Assembly (NCBI GenBank): GCA_020439485.1
Contig: JAGQSP010000521.1
Location: 1 to 9,397 of the forward strand
Origin: Acidimicrobiales bacterium
GTDB taxonomy: Bacteria > Actinomycetota > Acidimicrobiia > Acidimicrobiales > Poriferisodalaceae
Length of the DNA: 9,397 nt
Reading direction: 5' to 3'
Shown here: piece by piece, positions 1 through 6,619 of the stretch
Layout: every line of letters begins with the position of its first letter
How positions within the stretch are numbered: position 1 is the first letter of the stretch
Notes under the pieces: generated by a model
What the model was told of the DNA's origin: nothing
What the model saw: the letters and a program-made list of their open reading frames with translations, nothing else
The model's database searches: none
Made by a program: the position numbers and the translations under genes

Positions 1-207
1 CCGCACCCCGATTTCGGTGAAGCGGTCGTGGCGGTCGTGGCGGGGGCCTGGGACGAGGCGTCGGTCAGGCCGGCACTCGACCAACACCTGGCCCGCTTCA
101 AGCACCCACGCCACCACATCCAACTCGAGAACCTCCCCAGAAACGCCATGGGAAAGGTCCAAAAGGCGGCATTGCGAGAGCAGTACCGCCACCTGTTCAG
201 CGACTGA
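1..207 (+). CDS. Acyl-CoA synthetase, C-terminal fragment (malonyl-CoA synthetase-like)
   Basis: Reading frame 1 is open from the window edge to a TGA and encodes the last 68 residues of an AMP-forming acyl-CoA synthetase (ANL superfamily). Such enzymes adenylate a carboxylic acid and transfer it to CoA in the cytoplasm. The fragment is the small C-terminal domain. LPRNAMGKVQK at about fragment residues 45-55 is the A10 motif, whose lysine (K52) is the conserved adenylation catalytic residue, and RFKHPR at 32-37 precedes it as in this family. The NAMGKVQK form recalls malonyl-CoA/methylmalonyl-CoA synthetases (MatB type), but substrate specificity lies in the missing N-terminal domain, so I leave it open. 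The stop codon lies inside the end of the convergent glycosylase gene. The family is secure; the substrate is not. Confidence 0.85.
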   Translation, partial: PHPDFGEAVVAVVAGAWDEASVRPALDQHLARFKHPRHHIQLENLPRNAMGKVQKAALREQYRHLFSD

Positions 208-868
208 GTTCGCGGGCCCTGGCAAACACAGCGTCGAGCATGTCGGGCGTCAGACGCCCGGTGAAGGTGTTCTGTTGGCTCGGATGGAACGAGCAGATGA
301 TGGTTCGGCCATCGGGCAGCCGAGCCTCGACCCCGTGGCCGAACTTGGGTCGGGGCCTCAACCCCAAGAGTGTGGAGGCCACGCCGTAGCCGAACTGCCC
401 GAGAGCCACGAACACTTCGACGTCTTCGAGCAGTTCGAGCTCGCGTTCCAGGAACGGCCGGCAGCGGTCACGCTCTTCGGTGGTGGGCTTGTTGGCCGGG
501 GGCGCGCACCGCACAGCCGCCGTCACATAGGCACCGATCAACTCGAGACCATCGCCAGGACCCACCGACTCGGGCTGGTTGGCGAATCCGGTCCGGAACA
601 TCGACGCAAAGAGAAAGTCGCCCGAGCGATCGCCGGTGAACACCCGCCCGGTGCGGTTGGCCCCGTGGGCCGCAGGCGCCAGGCCGATCACCATGACCTT
701 TGCCGCAGGGTCACCGAAGCCGGCGACGGCTTTGCCCCAGTACTGCTGGTCACGAAAGGCCGCTCGCTTGTCTCGGGCCACCTGTTCGCGCCAGTCGACG
801 AGGCGGTCGCATGCACGACAATCGGCGATCTCGCAAGCCAAGAGCTCCAGCTGCCTGCGCCTCTCCAT
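197..868 (-). CDS. Uracil-DNA glycosylase, family 5 (UDGb type, [4Fe-4S])
   Basis: This 223-residue protein is a family 5 uracil-DNA glycosylase, which excises uracil and other deaminated bases from DNA to start base-excision repair. Motif 1, GLAPAAHGANRTG (residues 62-74), and motif 2, HPSQQNTFTGRLTP (195-208), are the family 5 signatures. The alanine-rich motif 1, without the acidic residue of family 4, separates it from that family. Four cysteines fit the iron-sulfur cluster ligands: C17 and C20 (CRAC), then C121 and C136. I chose the ATG at 866-868 because homology starts there (MERRRQLELL). The frame stays open further upstream, but that extension runs antisense into the phosphatase gene and has no recognisable homology. 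A TAGGGT hexamer lies 7 bases before the ATG, suggesting a leaderless mRNA. The gene overlaps the convergent acyl-CoA synthetase end by 11 bases and is divergent from the phosphatase. Confidence 0.93.
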   Translation of the reverse strand: MERRRQLELLACEIADCRACDRLVDWREQVARDKRAAFRDQQYWGKAVAGFGDPAAKVMVIGLAPAAHGANRTGRVFTGDRSGDFLFASMFRTGFANQPESVGPGDGLELIGAYVTAAVRCAPPANKPTTEERDRCRPFLERELELLEDVEVFVALGQFGYGVASTLLGLRPRPKFGHGVEARLPDGRTIICSFHPSQQNTFTGRLTPDMLDAVFARARELSR

Positions 869-875
869 GCAATCG

Positions 876-881
876 ACCCTA
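876..881 (-). promoter_or_regulatory. Candidate -10 box of a leaderless promoter for the uracil-DNA glycosylase
   Basis: On the minus strand the hexamer TAGGGT matches the actinobacterial -10 pattern TANNNT and ends 7 bases before the chosen ATG. This would place transcription initiation at or next to the start codon. No Shine-Dalgarno sequence precedes the ATG and no convincing -35 box is present, as is common for leaderless promoters. It is inferred from sequence alone. Confidence 0.4.
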
Positions 882-930
882 CCGCCGCCGGGTAGCTCAA
901 CTGCTCGACCGGTAGGGCCCGATAGTCGGA

Positions 931-936
931 TAGCTT
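931..936 (+). promoter_or_regulatory. Candidate -10 box of a leaderless promoter for the phosphatase operon
   Basis: TAGCTT fits TANNNT and ends 7 bases before the GTG start of the histidine phosphatase gene. No Shine-Dalgarno sequence is visible before that GTG. The 75-base gap between the two divergent genes would therefore carry two leaderless-type promoters, one for the glycosylase and one for the four-gene operon. No good -35 box is seen. Confidence 0.4.
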
Positions 937-943
937 TCTGGAC

Positions 944-1588
944 GTGCCCAGCCCGAAACCCAAACCAACCCTGGTCCTGCTCGTGCGTCACGGCAAGACC
1001 CCGACCACGGGCGACGAGCTCCCCGGCCGGACGCCAGGCCTCCACCTTGCCGAGAAGGGCCAGCTCCAAGCCCAGGCTGCGGCCGACCGCATCGCTGAAC
1101 TGGGCTCGAAGGTCACCGCCGTCTATGCGTCACCGCTCGAGCGCACGCGCGAGACGGCAGCCCCGATCGCAAAGGCCCTGGGCCTGCGCGTCCGAAGCAA
1201 CAAGGGCCTGATCGAGCTGAACGTCGGAGACTGGACGGGACGGCGCCTGAAAGACCTGGCGAAGCTGCCCGAGTGGAAGACAGTCCAGAAGTATCCCAGC
1301 GGCTTCACCTTCCCCGGGGGCGAGTCGTTCACGGCCATGAACGCCCGTATCAATGACACGGTCGCAGGCCTGGCCGCCGCACACGCCGGAGAGGCCATCG
1401 TGTGCGTTTCGCACGCCGACCCGATCAGGGCCTTGGTTGCCTCCGCCATGGGAACCCACCTCGACCTCTTCCAGCGAGTCGTGGTGTCGCCATGCTCGAT
1501 CTCGGCCCTGCTGTACACCACCGAAGGCCCGGTGGTACTGGCTGTGAACTCGATCAGCGGACCACTGACCGAACTGGCCCCGGCCTGA
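944..1588 (+). CDS. Histidine phosphatase, MSMEG_4193 / Rv2135c family
   Basis: This 214-residue member of the histidine phosphatase (phosphoglycerate mutase-like) superfamily is predicted to hydrolyse a phosphate ester through a phosphohistidine intermediate. Its substrate is unknown. The RHG motif is at residues 15-17, with H16 as nucleophile. R67 lies in SPLERTRE, E91 in the IELNVGDW segment acts as acid/base, and H157 lies in CVSHADPIR, so the whole catalytic set is present. There is no signal peptide, so it should be cytoplasmic. The start is GTG. It is the first gene of an operon with a DUF3090 gene 19 bases downstream and an SCO1664-family gene after that. That order identifies it as the phosphatase of the recurrent actinobacterial trio (TIGR03848 type) rather than a glycolytic mutase or a cobalamin-pathway CobC. 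The superfamily is certain and the subfamily likely. Confidence 0.92.
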   Translation: MPSPKPKPTLVLLVRHGKTPTTGDELPGRTPGLHLAEKGQLQAQAAADRIAELGSKVTAVYASPLERTRETAAPIAKALGLRVRSNKGLIELNVGDWTGRRLKDLAKLPEWKTVQKYPSGFTFPGGESFTAMNARINDTVAGLAAAHAGEAIVCVSHADPIRALVASAMGTHLDLFQRVVVSPCSISALLYTTEGPVVLAVNSISGPLTELAPA

Positions 1589-1607
1589 TCCTCAACCAGG
1601 AAGCGAC

Positions 1608-2057
1608 ATGAGCGAATCTTTCAACATGCTCGAGGTATCGAACCTCGTCACCGGAACCGTCGGAGAGCCCGGCCAGCGCATCTTCTTCCTCCAGGCTCGC
1701 GATACCCACAATCTGGTATCGCTGAAGTTGGAAAAGGGACAGGCCCACGCCTTGGCCAGCGGCATCCTCGAGATACTCGACGACCGGGGCGACACCTCAG
1801 ACCCCATTCGTCCCGAAGACCTCGTCGAGCCCGTGATGGCCGCATGGACGGTCGCCTCTCTGGGCATTGGCATCGAGGAGGACGCAGACCGCGTCCACGT
1901 CATCGTCGAGGAACTCACCGACGACGAAGACGACGAACCGGCAACCGCGCGCTTTGGTCTCACGTTCGCCCAGGCCAGGGGTTTCGCCGGTCATGCACTG
2001 TTGCTGATCGAGCACGGCAGAGATTTCGGACGGCAGAACGGTCATCGGCCACACTGA
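1608..2057 (+). CDS. DUF3090 family protein, apparently lacking the C-terminal Cys cluster
   Basis: The 149-residue product matches DUF3090 (TIGR03847), a protein of unknown function found mainly in Actinobacteria and always suspected of acting with its two neighbours. Recognisable features are an N-terminal F...LE.SNLVTGTVGEPGQRIFFLQAR-type segment, the LKLEKGQAHALA helix (about 40-51), and the W...LGIG (80-88) and LTFAQARGFA regions. An acidic run is at about 104-110. As I remember the family, most members are about 180-190 residues and end with a CPxCGxP...GHxCP knuckle followed by RxNG. Here the protein passes directly from EHGRDFG to RQNGHRPH with no cysteine anywhere in the sequence, as though the knuckle had been deleted in frame. 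The ATG at 1608 has an AGGAAG ribosome site 4 bases upstream. The next gene starts 3 bases after the stop. Identity is supported by both sequence and context. Confidence 0.85.
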   Translation: MSESFNMLEVSNLVTGTVGEPGQRIFFLQARDTHNLVSLKLEKGQAHALASGILEILDDRGDTSDPIRPEDLVEPVMAAWTVASLGIGIEEDADRVHVIVEELTDDEDDEPATARFGLTFAQARGFAGHALLLIEHGRDFGRQNGHRPH

Positions 2058-2060
2058 GCC

Positions 2061-2771
2061 ATGAGCGACCTGACCGCTCTTAGGGCTCTCGAGAGCAAGC
2101 TTCGCGAAGGCGAGGTCGAGGTCGAGGGGCGTATGCCCTGGTCCTCGAACCAGACGTTCCTGGTGCGGGTCGTCGACGACGAACACGTGCTGCCGGCGGT
2201 GTACAAGCCGGCGGCAGGCGAGAGGCCGCTTTGGGACTTTCCCCCCGGCTTGTACAGACGCGAGATCGCAGCGTACGAGCTTGCGATGGCGCTGGGGTGG
2301 CCCATAGTTCCGCCCACGATCGAACGCGAGGGACCATTCGGCAAGGGATCGGTTCAGCTATTGGTCGAAGCCGACTACGAGCAGCACTACTTCACGCTCG
2401 TCGAGGACACCTCGCATCACCCGGCCCTGAAGCGCCTGTGCCTGTTCGACCTGCTCGCCAACAACACCGACCGCAAGAGCGGCCACTGCCTGATCGACTC
2501 GACAGGCCACATCTGGGGCATCGACCACGGTCTTTGCTTCGCGGCCGACTTCAAGCTGCGAACAGTGATCTGGAACTTCGAGCACGAACCCATCGACGAG
2601 GGGTTGATGGCAGATGTGGTCGACCTGACGGAAGACTTTCCAGAGCAAATATCCGAGTTGCTCGACCACGACGAGGTTGCCGCGTTGTTACGCCGGGCCA
2701 ATCGGGTCGTCGAGCACGGCCTGTTCCCCGACGACCCGACAGGGCGACGCTGGCCCTGGCCACTGGTGTGA
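2061..2771 (+). CDS. SCO1664 family protein (PI3/4-kinase-like fold)
   Basis: This 236-residue protein is the third member of the trio (TIGR03843, SCO1664 family). The family shows distant similarity to phosphatidylinositol 3-/4-kinases, but no substrate is known. Kinase-like elements are visible in order. AVYKP has K49 as the probable ATP-binding lysine. GERPLWDFPPGLYRREIAAYE (53-73) contains E69, the likely salt-bridge glutamate. DLLANNTDRKSGH (130-142) supplies catalytic-loop D130, N135 and D137. IDHGLCF (154-160) supplies D155, the equivalent of the DFG aspartate. The set looks complete, so the protein is probably an active phosphotransferase rather than a pseudokinase. No membrane segment or signal peptide is seen. 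It starts 3 bases after the DUF3090 stop with only weak Shine-Dalgarno potential, and its stop overlaps the next start by 4 bases, so translation is probably coupled along the operon. Confidence 0.87.
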   Translation: MSDLTALRALESKLREGEVEVEGRMPWSSNQTFLVRVVDDEHVLPAVYKPAAGERPLWDFPPGLYRREIAAYELAMALGWPIVPPTIEREGPFGKGSVQLLVEADYEQHYFTLVEDTSHHPALKRLCLFDLLANNTDRKSGHCLIDSTGHIWGIDHGLCFAADFKLRTVIWNFEHEPIDEGLMADVVDLTEDFPEQISELLDHDEVAALLRRANRVVEHGLFPDDPTGRRWPWPLV

Positions 2772-3775
2772 ACACCGACCACGACGTCGACCTTCACATC
2801 GACCGCGGCGACCTGGACGCGATCCTGCGCTCGATCGAAACCATCTGCGACCGGCAAGACTGGGTCGAGTTGGCCAGGGTGAACAACCGTTGCCGACGTG
2901 GCCACGAGCGGGGCCACCAACTCTGGCCGGCGGCGATGTATGGCGAGTACCGGCTGGTCCTGGGGGGCACGCCCGACCTGGCAGCACAGGTCGTCGTCGA
3001 GTCTCCCGGGGTGTTCGCAGTGGGACCTCTGGCCGAGGTCGCTGCCCACGCTCATCTGTGGGACGACATCGAACCCCACCTGCCCAAGGGCGCGGCGAGG
3101 AACCAGGTCGCGGCCGAGGCCGTGGTGCGCGGTGATGTGATCGCTTCGGACTCTGCGGAACTCGAGCTTCCGGGCGCTCTCCAAGGCTGGGAACCCGACT
3201 ACGACCTGGCCGAATACAAGCCCGACTCGATCCACGCGCCGTCGACAGCGCTACCCGTGCGCAGGCCGATCGACGAGGTTGCCCCGGGGCGCCTGAGAAC
3301 CGACGATGTCGCCGAGCAAGGCCTGCGCGACCTGGTAACTCCGTGGTTGTCCAGTTCGGAAGGAAGCTGCGTAACGGTCTCGGTGGTCGGATCGGCGCAC
3401 CAGGCCATTGCGGCGTTGCGCCGCGGCCCGATCTCTGCCGCCGAACTCGAGCCCGCGCAGGCTCTGAGACTCATGGCCTGGACCGCGGCGTCCGGAGGTG
3501 CACAGGGCCGCCGACGCGGCGCAGCCGCAGGCAGGGCCATCGCGTGGCACGCCGTAGCGGCCCTCGCCGGTGATCCGGCCTGGCCGCCCCACCCAGACGA
3601 CATCGGCGAGTGGCTCGAAGAGCTCAGGTGGTGGGCTTGGGACACACACGACGAGCACCGAGGCTGGCGGCTTCGCCTGGCCGTCGAGGACCCCCAGCAC
3701 GGGGTGTCGTGGGCCATAGACGCCCACGACCACGAACGGGCCGCCCCGCAGGGCGACCCGTCGATGGATTCGTGA
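2768..3775 (+). CDS. Uncharacterised protein, fourth gene of the phosphatase/DUF3090/SCO1664 operon
   Basis: I do not recognise a family for this 335-residue protein. The frame is open far upstream through the previous gene, but the GTG at 2768 overlaps that gene's stop in a GTGA arrangement, and homology-like composition begins there, so I take it as the start. Coupled reinitiation would then replace a ribosome site. Visible features are a soluble, acidic N-terminal half containing [15 protein letters not shown] (53-67) and [16 protein letters not shown] (85-100), a proline-rich hinge near 152-173, and a C-terminal half. The C-terminal half has a basic Gly/Ala/Arg segment [14 protein letters not shown] (244-257), then [11 protein letters not shown] (282-292) and [11 protein letters not shown] (298-308). 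The tryptophan-rich segments look like a conserved fold rather than random coding. There is no signal peptide, transmembrane segment or nucleotide-binding loop. Co-transcription suggests a role with the trio, but none can be assigned. Confidence 0.8.
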   Translation: MNTDHDVDLHIDRGDLDAILRSIETICDRQDWVELARVNNRCRRGHERGHQLWPAAMYGEYRLVLGGTPDLAAQVVVESPGVFAVGPLAEVAAHAHLWDDIEPHLPKGAARNQVAAEAVVRGDVIASDSAELELPGALQGWEPDYDLAEYKPDSIHAPSTALPVRRPIDEVAPGRLRTDDVAEQGLRDLVTPWLSSSEGSCVTVSVVGSAHQAIAALRRGPISAAELEPAQALRLMAWTAASGGAQGRRRGAAAGRAIAWHAVAALAGDPAWPPHPDDIGEWLEELRWWAWDTHDEHRGWRLRLAVEDPQHGVSWAIDAHDHERAAPQGDPSMDS

Positions 3776-3790
3776 TCCGGCTGAGCCGGA
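3776..3790. terminator. Inverted repeat between convergent genes, probable bidirectional terminator
   Basis: TCCGGC, a 3-base TGA loop, and GCCGGA form a perfect 6-bp stem. It begins one base after the stop of the upstream operon and lies 9 bases beyond the etfA stop. It fills most of the 24-base gap between convergent genes. On the plus strand it is followed by a mildly T-rich stretch (AAATCGTTGTT) but not a true U-tract, so it may be a weak intrinsic or Rho-assisted terminator. Confidence 0.5.
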
Positions 3791-3799
3791 AATCGTTGT

Positions 3800-4750
3800 T
3801 CAGCCCTTGAGGGCTGCGATGAGGGCCGGCATCACCTTGTTGACGTCACCGACGATTCCGAGGTCGGCGATTCCGAAGATCGGAGCCTCCTCGTCCTTGT
3901 TGATGGCGATGATGTTCTTCGAGCCCTTCATACCGACCAGGTGCTGGGTGGCACCGGAGATGCCACAAGCGATGTAGACGTCGGGCTTGACGACCTTGCC
4001 TGTCTGGCCCACCTGGTAGGCGTAGGGAACCCAGCCGGCGTCGACGATGGCACGAGAAGCGCCAGGCGCGGCGTTGAGGAGCTTGGCCAGCTCTTCGACC
4101 AGGGCGTAGTTGTCGACGCTGCCCATGCCGCGGCCGCCGGCGACGACGATGGGAGCGGCATCGAGCTGTGGACCCGACCGCTCTTCGACGTGGCGGGCCA
4201 CGATCTTGGCCTGTCCCTGATCTGGGACGTCGATCGACACGACCTCGGCCGGGCCGCCACCCGCCTCGGAAGGCTCGAAGGACTTGGGCCGGAACAGCGC
4301 CAGCTTGACGCCGTCGTTGCGGAAAGCCGTCGACAAGGTCTTGGTGCCGCCGAAGATGGGCTCGTCGCACACCAGGGTGTCGCCTTCGACCTTGGCGTTG
4401 ACGTTGTTGGTCACAACCGGCTGGTCGAGCATGACCGACAAACGCGACGCAACGTCGCGGCCTTCGTAGGTCTGACCGAAGAAGATGGCGTCGGGGCTGG
4501 TGCCACCGCCGATGAGCCCGGCCAGGGCCGAGGCAACCGGAATGCCCGGAAGGGCATCGCCGAGGTCGCCGGTCGCGTAGACCTTGGAGGCCCCGTAGGC
4601 GCCCAGAGCACCGGCCAGCGATGCTCCGTCGCCGCCGACCACGGCGCAGACCTCTGATGCGAGCTCACGGGCCTTGGTGAGCATCTCGAGAGTGAGAGCA
4701 GATGGAGCGTCGCCGCCCTCTGCGTAGACCCAGATGGTGTTGATTGACAC
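3800..4750 (-). CDS. etfA: Electron transfer flavoprotein, alpha subunit
   Basis: EtfA is 316 residues here, normal for the family. It pairs with EtfB to form a soluble FAD-containing heterodimer that collects electrons from acyl-CoA and other dehydrogenases and passes them to ETF:quinone oxidoreductase. The C-terminal FAD domain is clear: VVAGGRGMG (202-210), [19 protein letters not shown] (245-263), [15 protein letters not shown] (263-277) and [20 protein letters not shown] (283-302). The start is GTG at 4748-4750. A strong ribosome site, GAGGAG (4758-4763 on this strand), lies 7 bases upstream and overlaps the etfB stop codon, indicating coupled translation of etfB then etfA. No ETF:quinone oxidoreductase or dehydrogenase is in the window, so the electron donors cannot be read from context. 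The acyl-CoA synthetase at the left edge is compatible with fatty acid degradation in this organism but is not in the same operon. Confidence 0.97.
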   Translation of the reverse strand: MSINTIWVYAEGGDAPSALTLEMLTKARELASEVCAVVGGDGASLAGALGAYGASKVYATGDLGDALPGIPVASALAGLIGGGTSPDAIFFGQTYEGRDVASRLSVMLDQPVVTNNVNAKVEGDTLVCDEPIFGGTKTLSTAFRNDGVKLALFRPKSFEPSEAGGGPAEVVSIDVPDQGQAKIVARHVEERSGPQLDAAPIVVAGGRGMGSVDNYALVEELAKLLNAAPGASRAIVDAGWVPYAYQVGQTGKVVKPDVYIACGISGATQHLVGMKGSKNIIAINKDEEAPIFGIADLGIVGDVNKVMPALIAALKG

Positions 4751-4757
4751 TTGTTCG

Positions 4758-4763
4758 CTCCTC
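4758..4763 (-). promoter_or_regulatory. Ribosome binding site of etfA overlapping the etfB stop
   Basis: GAGGAG on the minus strand shares two bases with the etfB TGA (4762-4764) and sits 7 bases before the etfA GTG. It supports the GTG as the true start and coupling of the two subunits. Confidence 0.8.
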
Positions 4764-5541
4764 AGATGACCTTGAGCTCGGTCAAGTACTGGACGATGCG
4801 CTGGAAGCCTTCGCCCTCGTCGACCACGATCTCGCCGGCCTCACGTTCTTCGGCGTCTACGACCGCAACCGTCTCTTGACGGCTGCCGGTGGTTCCGACC
4901 GCGCCGGCATCGATGCCCAGATCGCCGATGCCGAGTTGTTCGACCGGCTTCTTCTTGGCAGCCATGATGCCCTTGAACGACGGATAGCGGGGTTCGACAA
5001 CACCACCGGTGACCGAGACCAGGGCCGGCATCGGGCAGGTGACCTCGTCGTAGCCGTCGTCGGTCTGGCGCTCGATCGACAACGAACCGTCGCCGATCTC
5101 GATCTTCTTGGCGAACGTGACCGAGGGGATACCCAGGACCGCAGCGATCTGCTCGGGAACGGTTCCGGTGTAGCCGTCGGACGACTCGACACCCGCCAGC
5201 ACCAAGTCGGCGCCCAGGCGACCGATGGCCGCGCCGAGCACCTTGGCGGTGCCCAGTGCGTCGGTACCGGCCAGTGCGTCGTCGGAGACGAGCACAGCGT
5301 CGTCGGCGCCCATGGCAAGAGCGGTTCGAAGACCCGAGACCTCACCGCGGGGAGCCATCGACACCAGGGTGACCGAACCGCCTCCGGCTGCTTCGACCAA
5401 CTGAAGGGCGAGTTCGACACCGTAGGAGTCGGACTCGTCGAGAATCAGCTTGTCATCGCGCTTGAGGGTGTTGGTCGATGGGTCGAGCTCGCCCGGAACC
5501 GCTGGATCCGGAATTTGCTTCACACATACTGCGACCTTCAT
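4762..5541 (-). CDS. etfB: Electron transfer flavoprotein, beta subunit
   Basis: EtfB is 259 residues here, the typical size. The beta subunit binds AMP and carries the recognition loop that docks onto acyl-CoA dehydrogenases. The start MKVAVCVKQIPDP is diagnostic. AMGADDAVLVSD (76-87) and ADLVLAGVESSDGYTGTVP (111-129) form the nucleotide-binding core. The family signature PRYPSFKGIMAAKKKP (184-199) corresponds to the recognition loop. The residue aligned with the docking leucine of human ETF-beta (Leu195) appears to be F189 here. The ATG at 5539-5541 has only a weak GAG close upstream. A better GGAGGGG lies 16 bases away, inside a hairpin. etfA follows after 11 bases. The gene is divergent from the lipid kinase gene across a 133-base spacer, in which I see no convincing -10/-35 pair for either direction. 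Confidence 0.97.
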   Translation of the reverse strand: MKVAVCVKQIPDPAVPGELDPSTNTLKRDDKLILDESDSYGVELALQLVEAAGGGSVTLVSMAPRGEVSGLRTALAMGADDAVLVSDDALAGTDALGTAKVLGAAIGRLGADLVLAGVESSDGYTGTVPEQIAAVLGIPSVTFAKKIEIGDGSLSIERQTDDGYDEVTCPMPALVSVTGGVVEPRYPSFKGIMAAKKKPVEQLGIGDLGIDAGAVGTTGSRQETVAVVDAEEREAGEIVVDEGEGFQRIVQYLTELKVI

Positions 5542-5555
5542 AGGTCTCAGAGTCT

Positions 5556-5571
5556 GGCCCCTCCGGGGGCC
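5556..5571 (-). promoter_or_regulatory. Hairpin in the etfB leader containing a Shine-Dalgarno-like sequence
   Basis: On the minus strand, GGCCCC and GGGGCC form a perfect 6-bp stem around a 4-base loop (CGGA). The purine run GGAGGGG is partly in the loop and partly in the 3' arm. The hairpin ends 14 bases before the etfB ATG. It could modulate translation of etfBA, or simply be a GC-rich coincidence. Whether it lies in the mRNA depends on an unmapped start site. Confidence 0.35.
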
Positions 5572-5674
5572 GTGGGCAAGTTGTCAGGCATGTGAAATCC
5601 CCCACTCACGAAACTGCGCCCAGATCTTGCTGACGACGACACACGACCTAGCCGCGCGGCGCGACACTTGAGCT

Positions 5675-6592
5675 GTGAGGATCACCCTTCTAGTCAACGG
5701 CGCGGCCAGCTCGGTGACCGCCCGAACCCGGGTACTGATCCGCAAGGCGCTGTCTCGCGAACACGAGGTAACCGTTGCCACAACGGCCAGAAGAGGCCAC
5801 GCGAGCAGGTTGGCCAGGGGGGCGGCATCGACGGGCACCGACGTCGTGGTGTGCCTGGGTGGCGACGGAACCTTGAACGAAACCGCCAACGGCCTGGCGG
5901 GTACCACGTGCGCATTGGCCGCCCTGCCTGGGGGCAGCACCAACGTGTTCGCCAGAACGCTGCACACGCCCGACGACCCGCTGGAAGCCACCGAAGCTGT
6001 TCTCGAGGCCATCGAGGCCGGGTCTATCCGCCGCATCGGCCTGCCGACGGTGAACGGCCGCTACTTCTTGTTCCATGCAGGCCTCGGCTTCGACGCCGCC
6101 GTGGTCGAGCAGGTGGAGAAGAGGGCGAGCCTCAAACGTTACGCGGGCCACCCATTGTTCATCTGGGCCGGGTTTTCGACCTGGATGCGCCACTACGACC
6201 GATCCAGGCCGCGCATGGCGTTCACCTACGGCGACCAGACATCTGTTGACGACATCTACCTCGGCATCGTTCTGAACACCGACCCCTACACCTACCTGGG
6301 CAGCCGACCGCTGTCGATCGACCCCAGCGCCGACATCGACAGCGCCCTTTCGACGGTCGGGGTCAGGAGCATGGGGTTTATGCCGATGATGCGCCTGGTG
6401 GGCAACCTGGTCAGGGGCGGGCGGATCATCGACGACCCCATCGTCGAGAATCGAAGTGGCGTGACAGACCTGACCGTCACCGGGCACGGGCCGTTTCCGT
6501 ACCAGGTCGACGGCGACCATTTGGGCGACGCCGAGGTTCTCCAGTTCCAATGGCGCCCCGACGTGCTCAGCCTGGTTCTTCCCACGAGCTGA
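5675..6592 (+). CDS. Diacylglycerol kinase family lipid kinase
   Basis: This 305-residue protein belongs to the DAGK/sphingosine-kinase/YegS superfamily, which phosphorylates a lipid hydroxyl with ATP. In Actinobacteria the substrate is often diacylglycerol or an unidentified lipid. The catalytic N-terminal domain has CLGGDGTLNE (60-69), the nucleotide-binding signature, and ALPGGSTNVFAR (83-94). The C-terminal beta-sandwich ends with the usual VDGDHLGDAEVLQFQWRPDVLSLV region. Length is typical and no membrane segment is evident, so it probably acts at the inner face of the membrane. The start is GTG at 5675 with little Shine-Dalgarno potential, and homology begins at once (MRITLLVNG). It is divergent from etfB and converges on a glycerophosphodiester phosphodiesterase with 27 bases between stops. 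As I recall, mycobacteria also have a DAGK-family gene beside whiB1, so the placement may be ancestral. The exact lipid substrate is unknown. Confidence 0.93.
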   Translation: MRITLLVNGAASSVTARTRVLIRKALSREHEVTVATTARRGHASRLARGAASTGTDVVVCLGGDGTLNETANGLAGTTCALAALPGGSTNVFARTLHTPDDPLEATEAVLEAIEAGSIRRIGLPTVNGRYFLFHAGLGFDAAVVEQVEKRASLKRYAGHPLFIWAGFSTWMRHYDRSRPRMAFTYGDQTSVDDIYLGIVLNTDPYTYLGSRPLSIDPSADIDSALSTVGVRSMGFMPMMRLVGNLVRGGRIIDDPIVENRSGVTDLTVTGHGPFPYQVDGDHLGDAEVLQFQWRPDVLSLVLPTS

Positions 6593-6604
6593 CTCGGCTG
6601 TGGG
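6581..6604. terminator. Bulged inverted repeat at the convergent lipid kinase / phosphodiesterase ends
   Basis: CCCAC pairs with GTGGG, and inside it AGC pairs with GCT, with one bulged G and a 7-base loop holding the lipid kinase stop codon (6590-6592). The repeat sits at the junction of two convergent genes. There is no U-tract and the stem is imperfect, so it is only a candidate terminator. Confidence 0.3.
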
Positions 6605-6619
6605 CGTCGATGGTTGGCT

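Noticed and set aside
17..895. A 292-residue plus-strand open frame antisense to the glycosylase.
   Set aside because: It shadows the real gene on the other strand in GC-rich DNA and shows no recognisable domain. The acyl-CoA synthetase tail occupies another frame at its start.
869..1069. N-terminal extension of the glycosylase frame by 67 residues.
   Set aside because: It would run antisense into the phosphatase gene, shows no homology, and would leave no promoter space. The ATG at 868 starts at the conserved region.
2231..2767. Upstream extension of the fourth operon gene across the SCO1664-family gene.
   Set aside because: The extension is a different frame of a clearly conserved gene, Arg/Pro-rich and without homology. 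The GTGA overlap is the natural start.
2417..3235. A 272-residue minus-strand open frame across the trio operon.
   Set aside because: It is antisense to two better-supported genes, and its composition reflects the complement of GC-biased codons.
3941..4657. A 238-residue plus-strand open frame antisense to etfA.
   Set aside because: etfA is unmistakable on the other strand. The repetitive D/G/V/L composition is typical of an antisense shadow.
4744..5595. A 283-residue plus-strand open frame covering etfB in antisense.
   Set aside because: It is long but shows no family features, and etfB has full-length homology on the other strand.
5690..6550. A 286-residue minus-strand open frame antisense to the lipid kinase.
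   Set aside because: The kinase signatures GGDGTLNE and LPGGSTN lie on the plus strand. The antisense frame is a compositional shadow.
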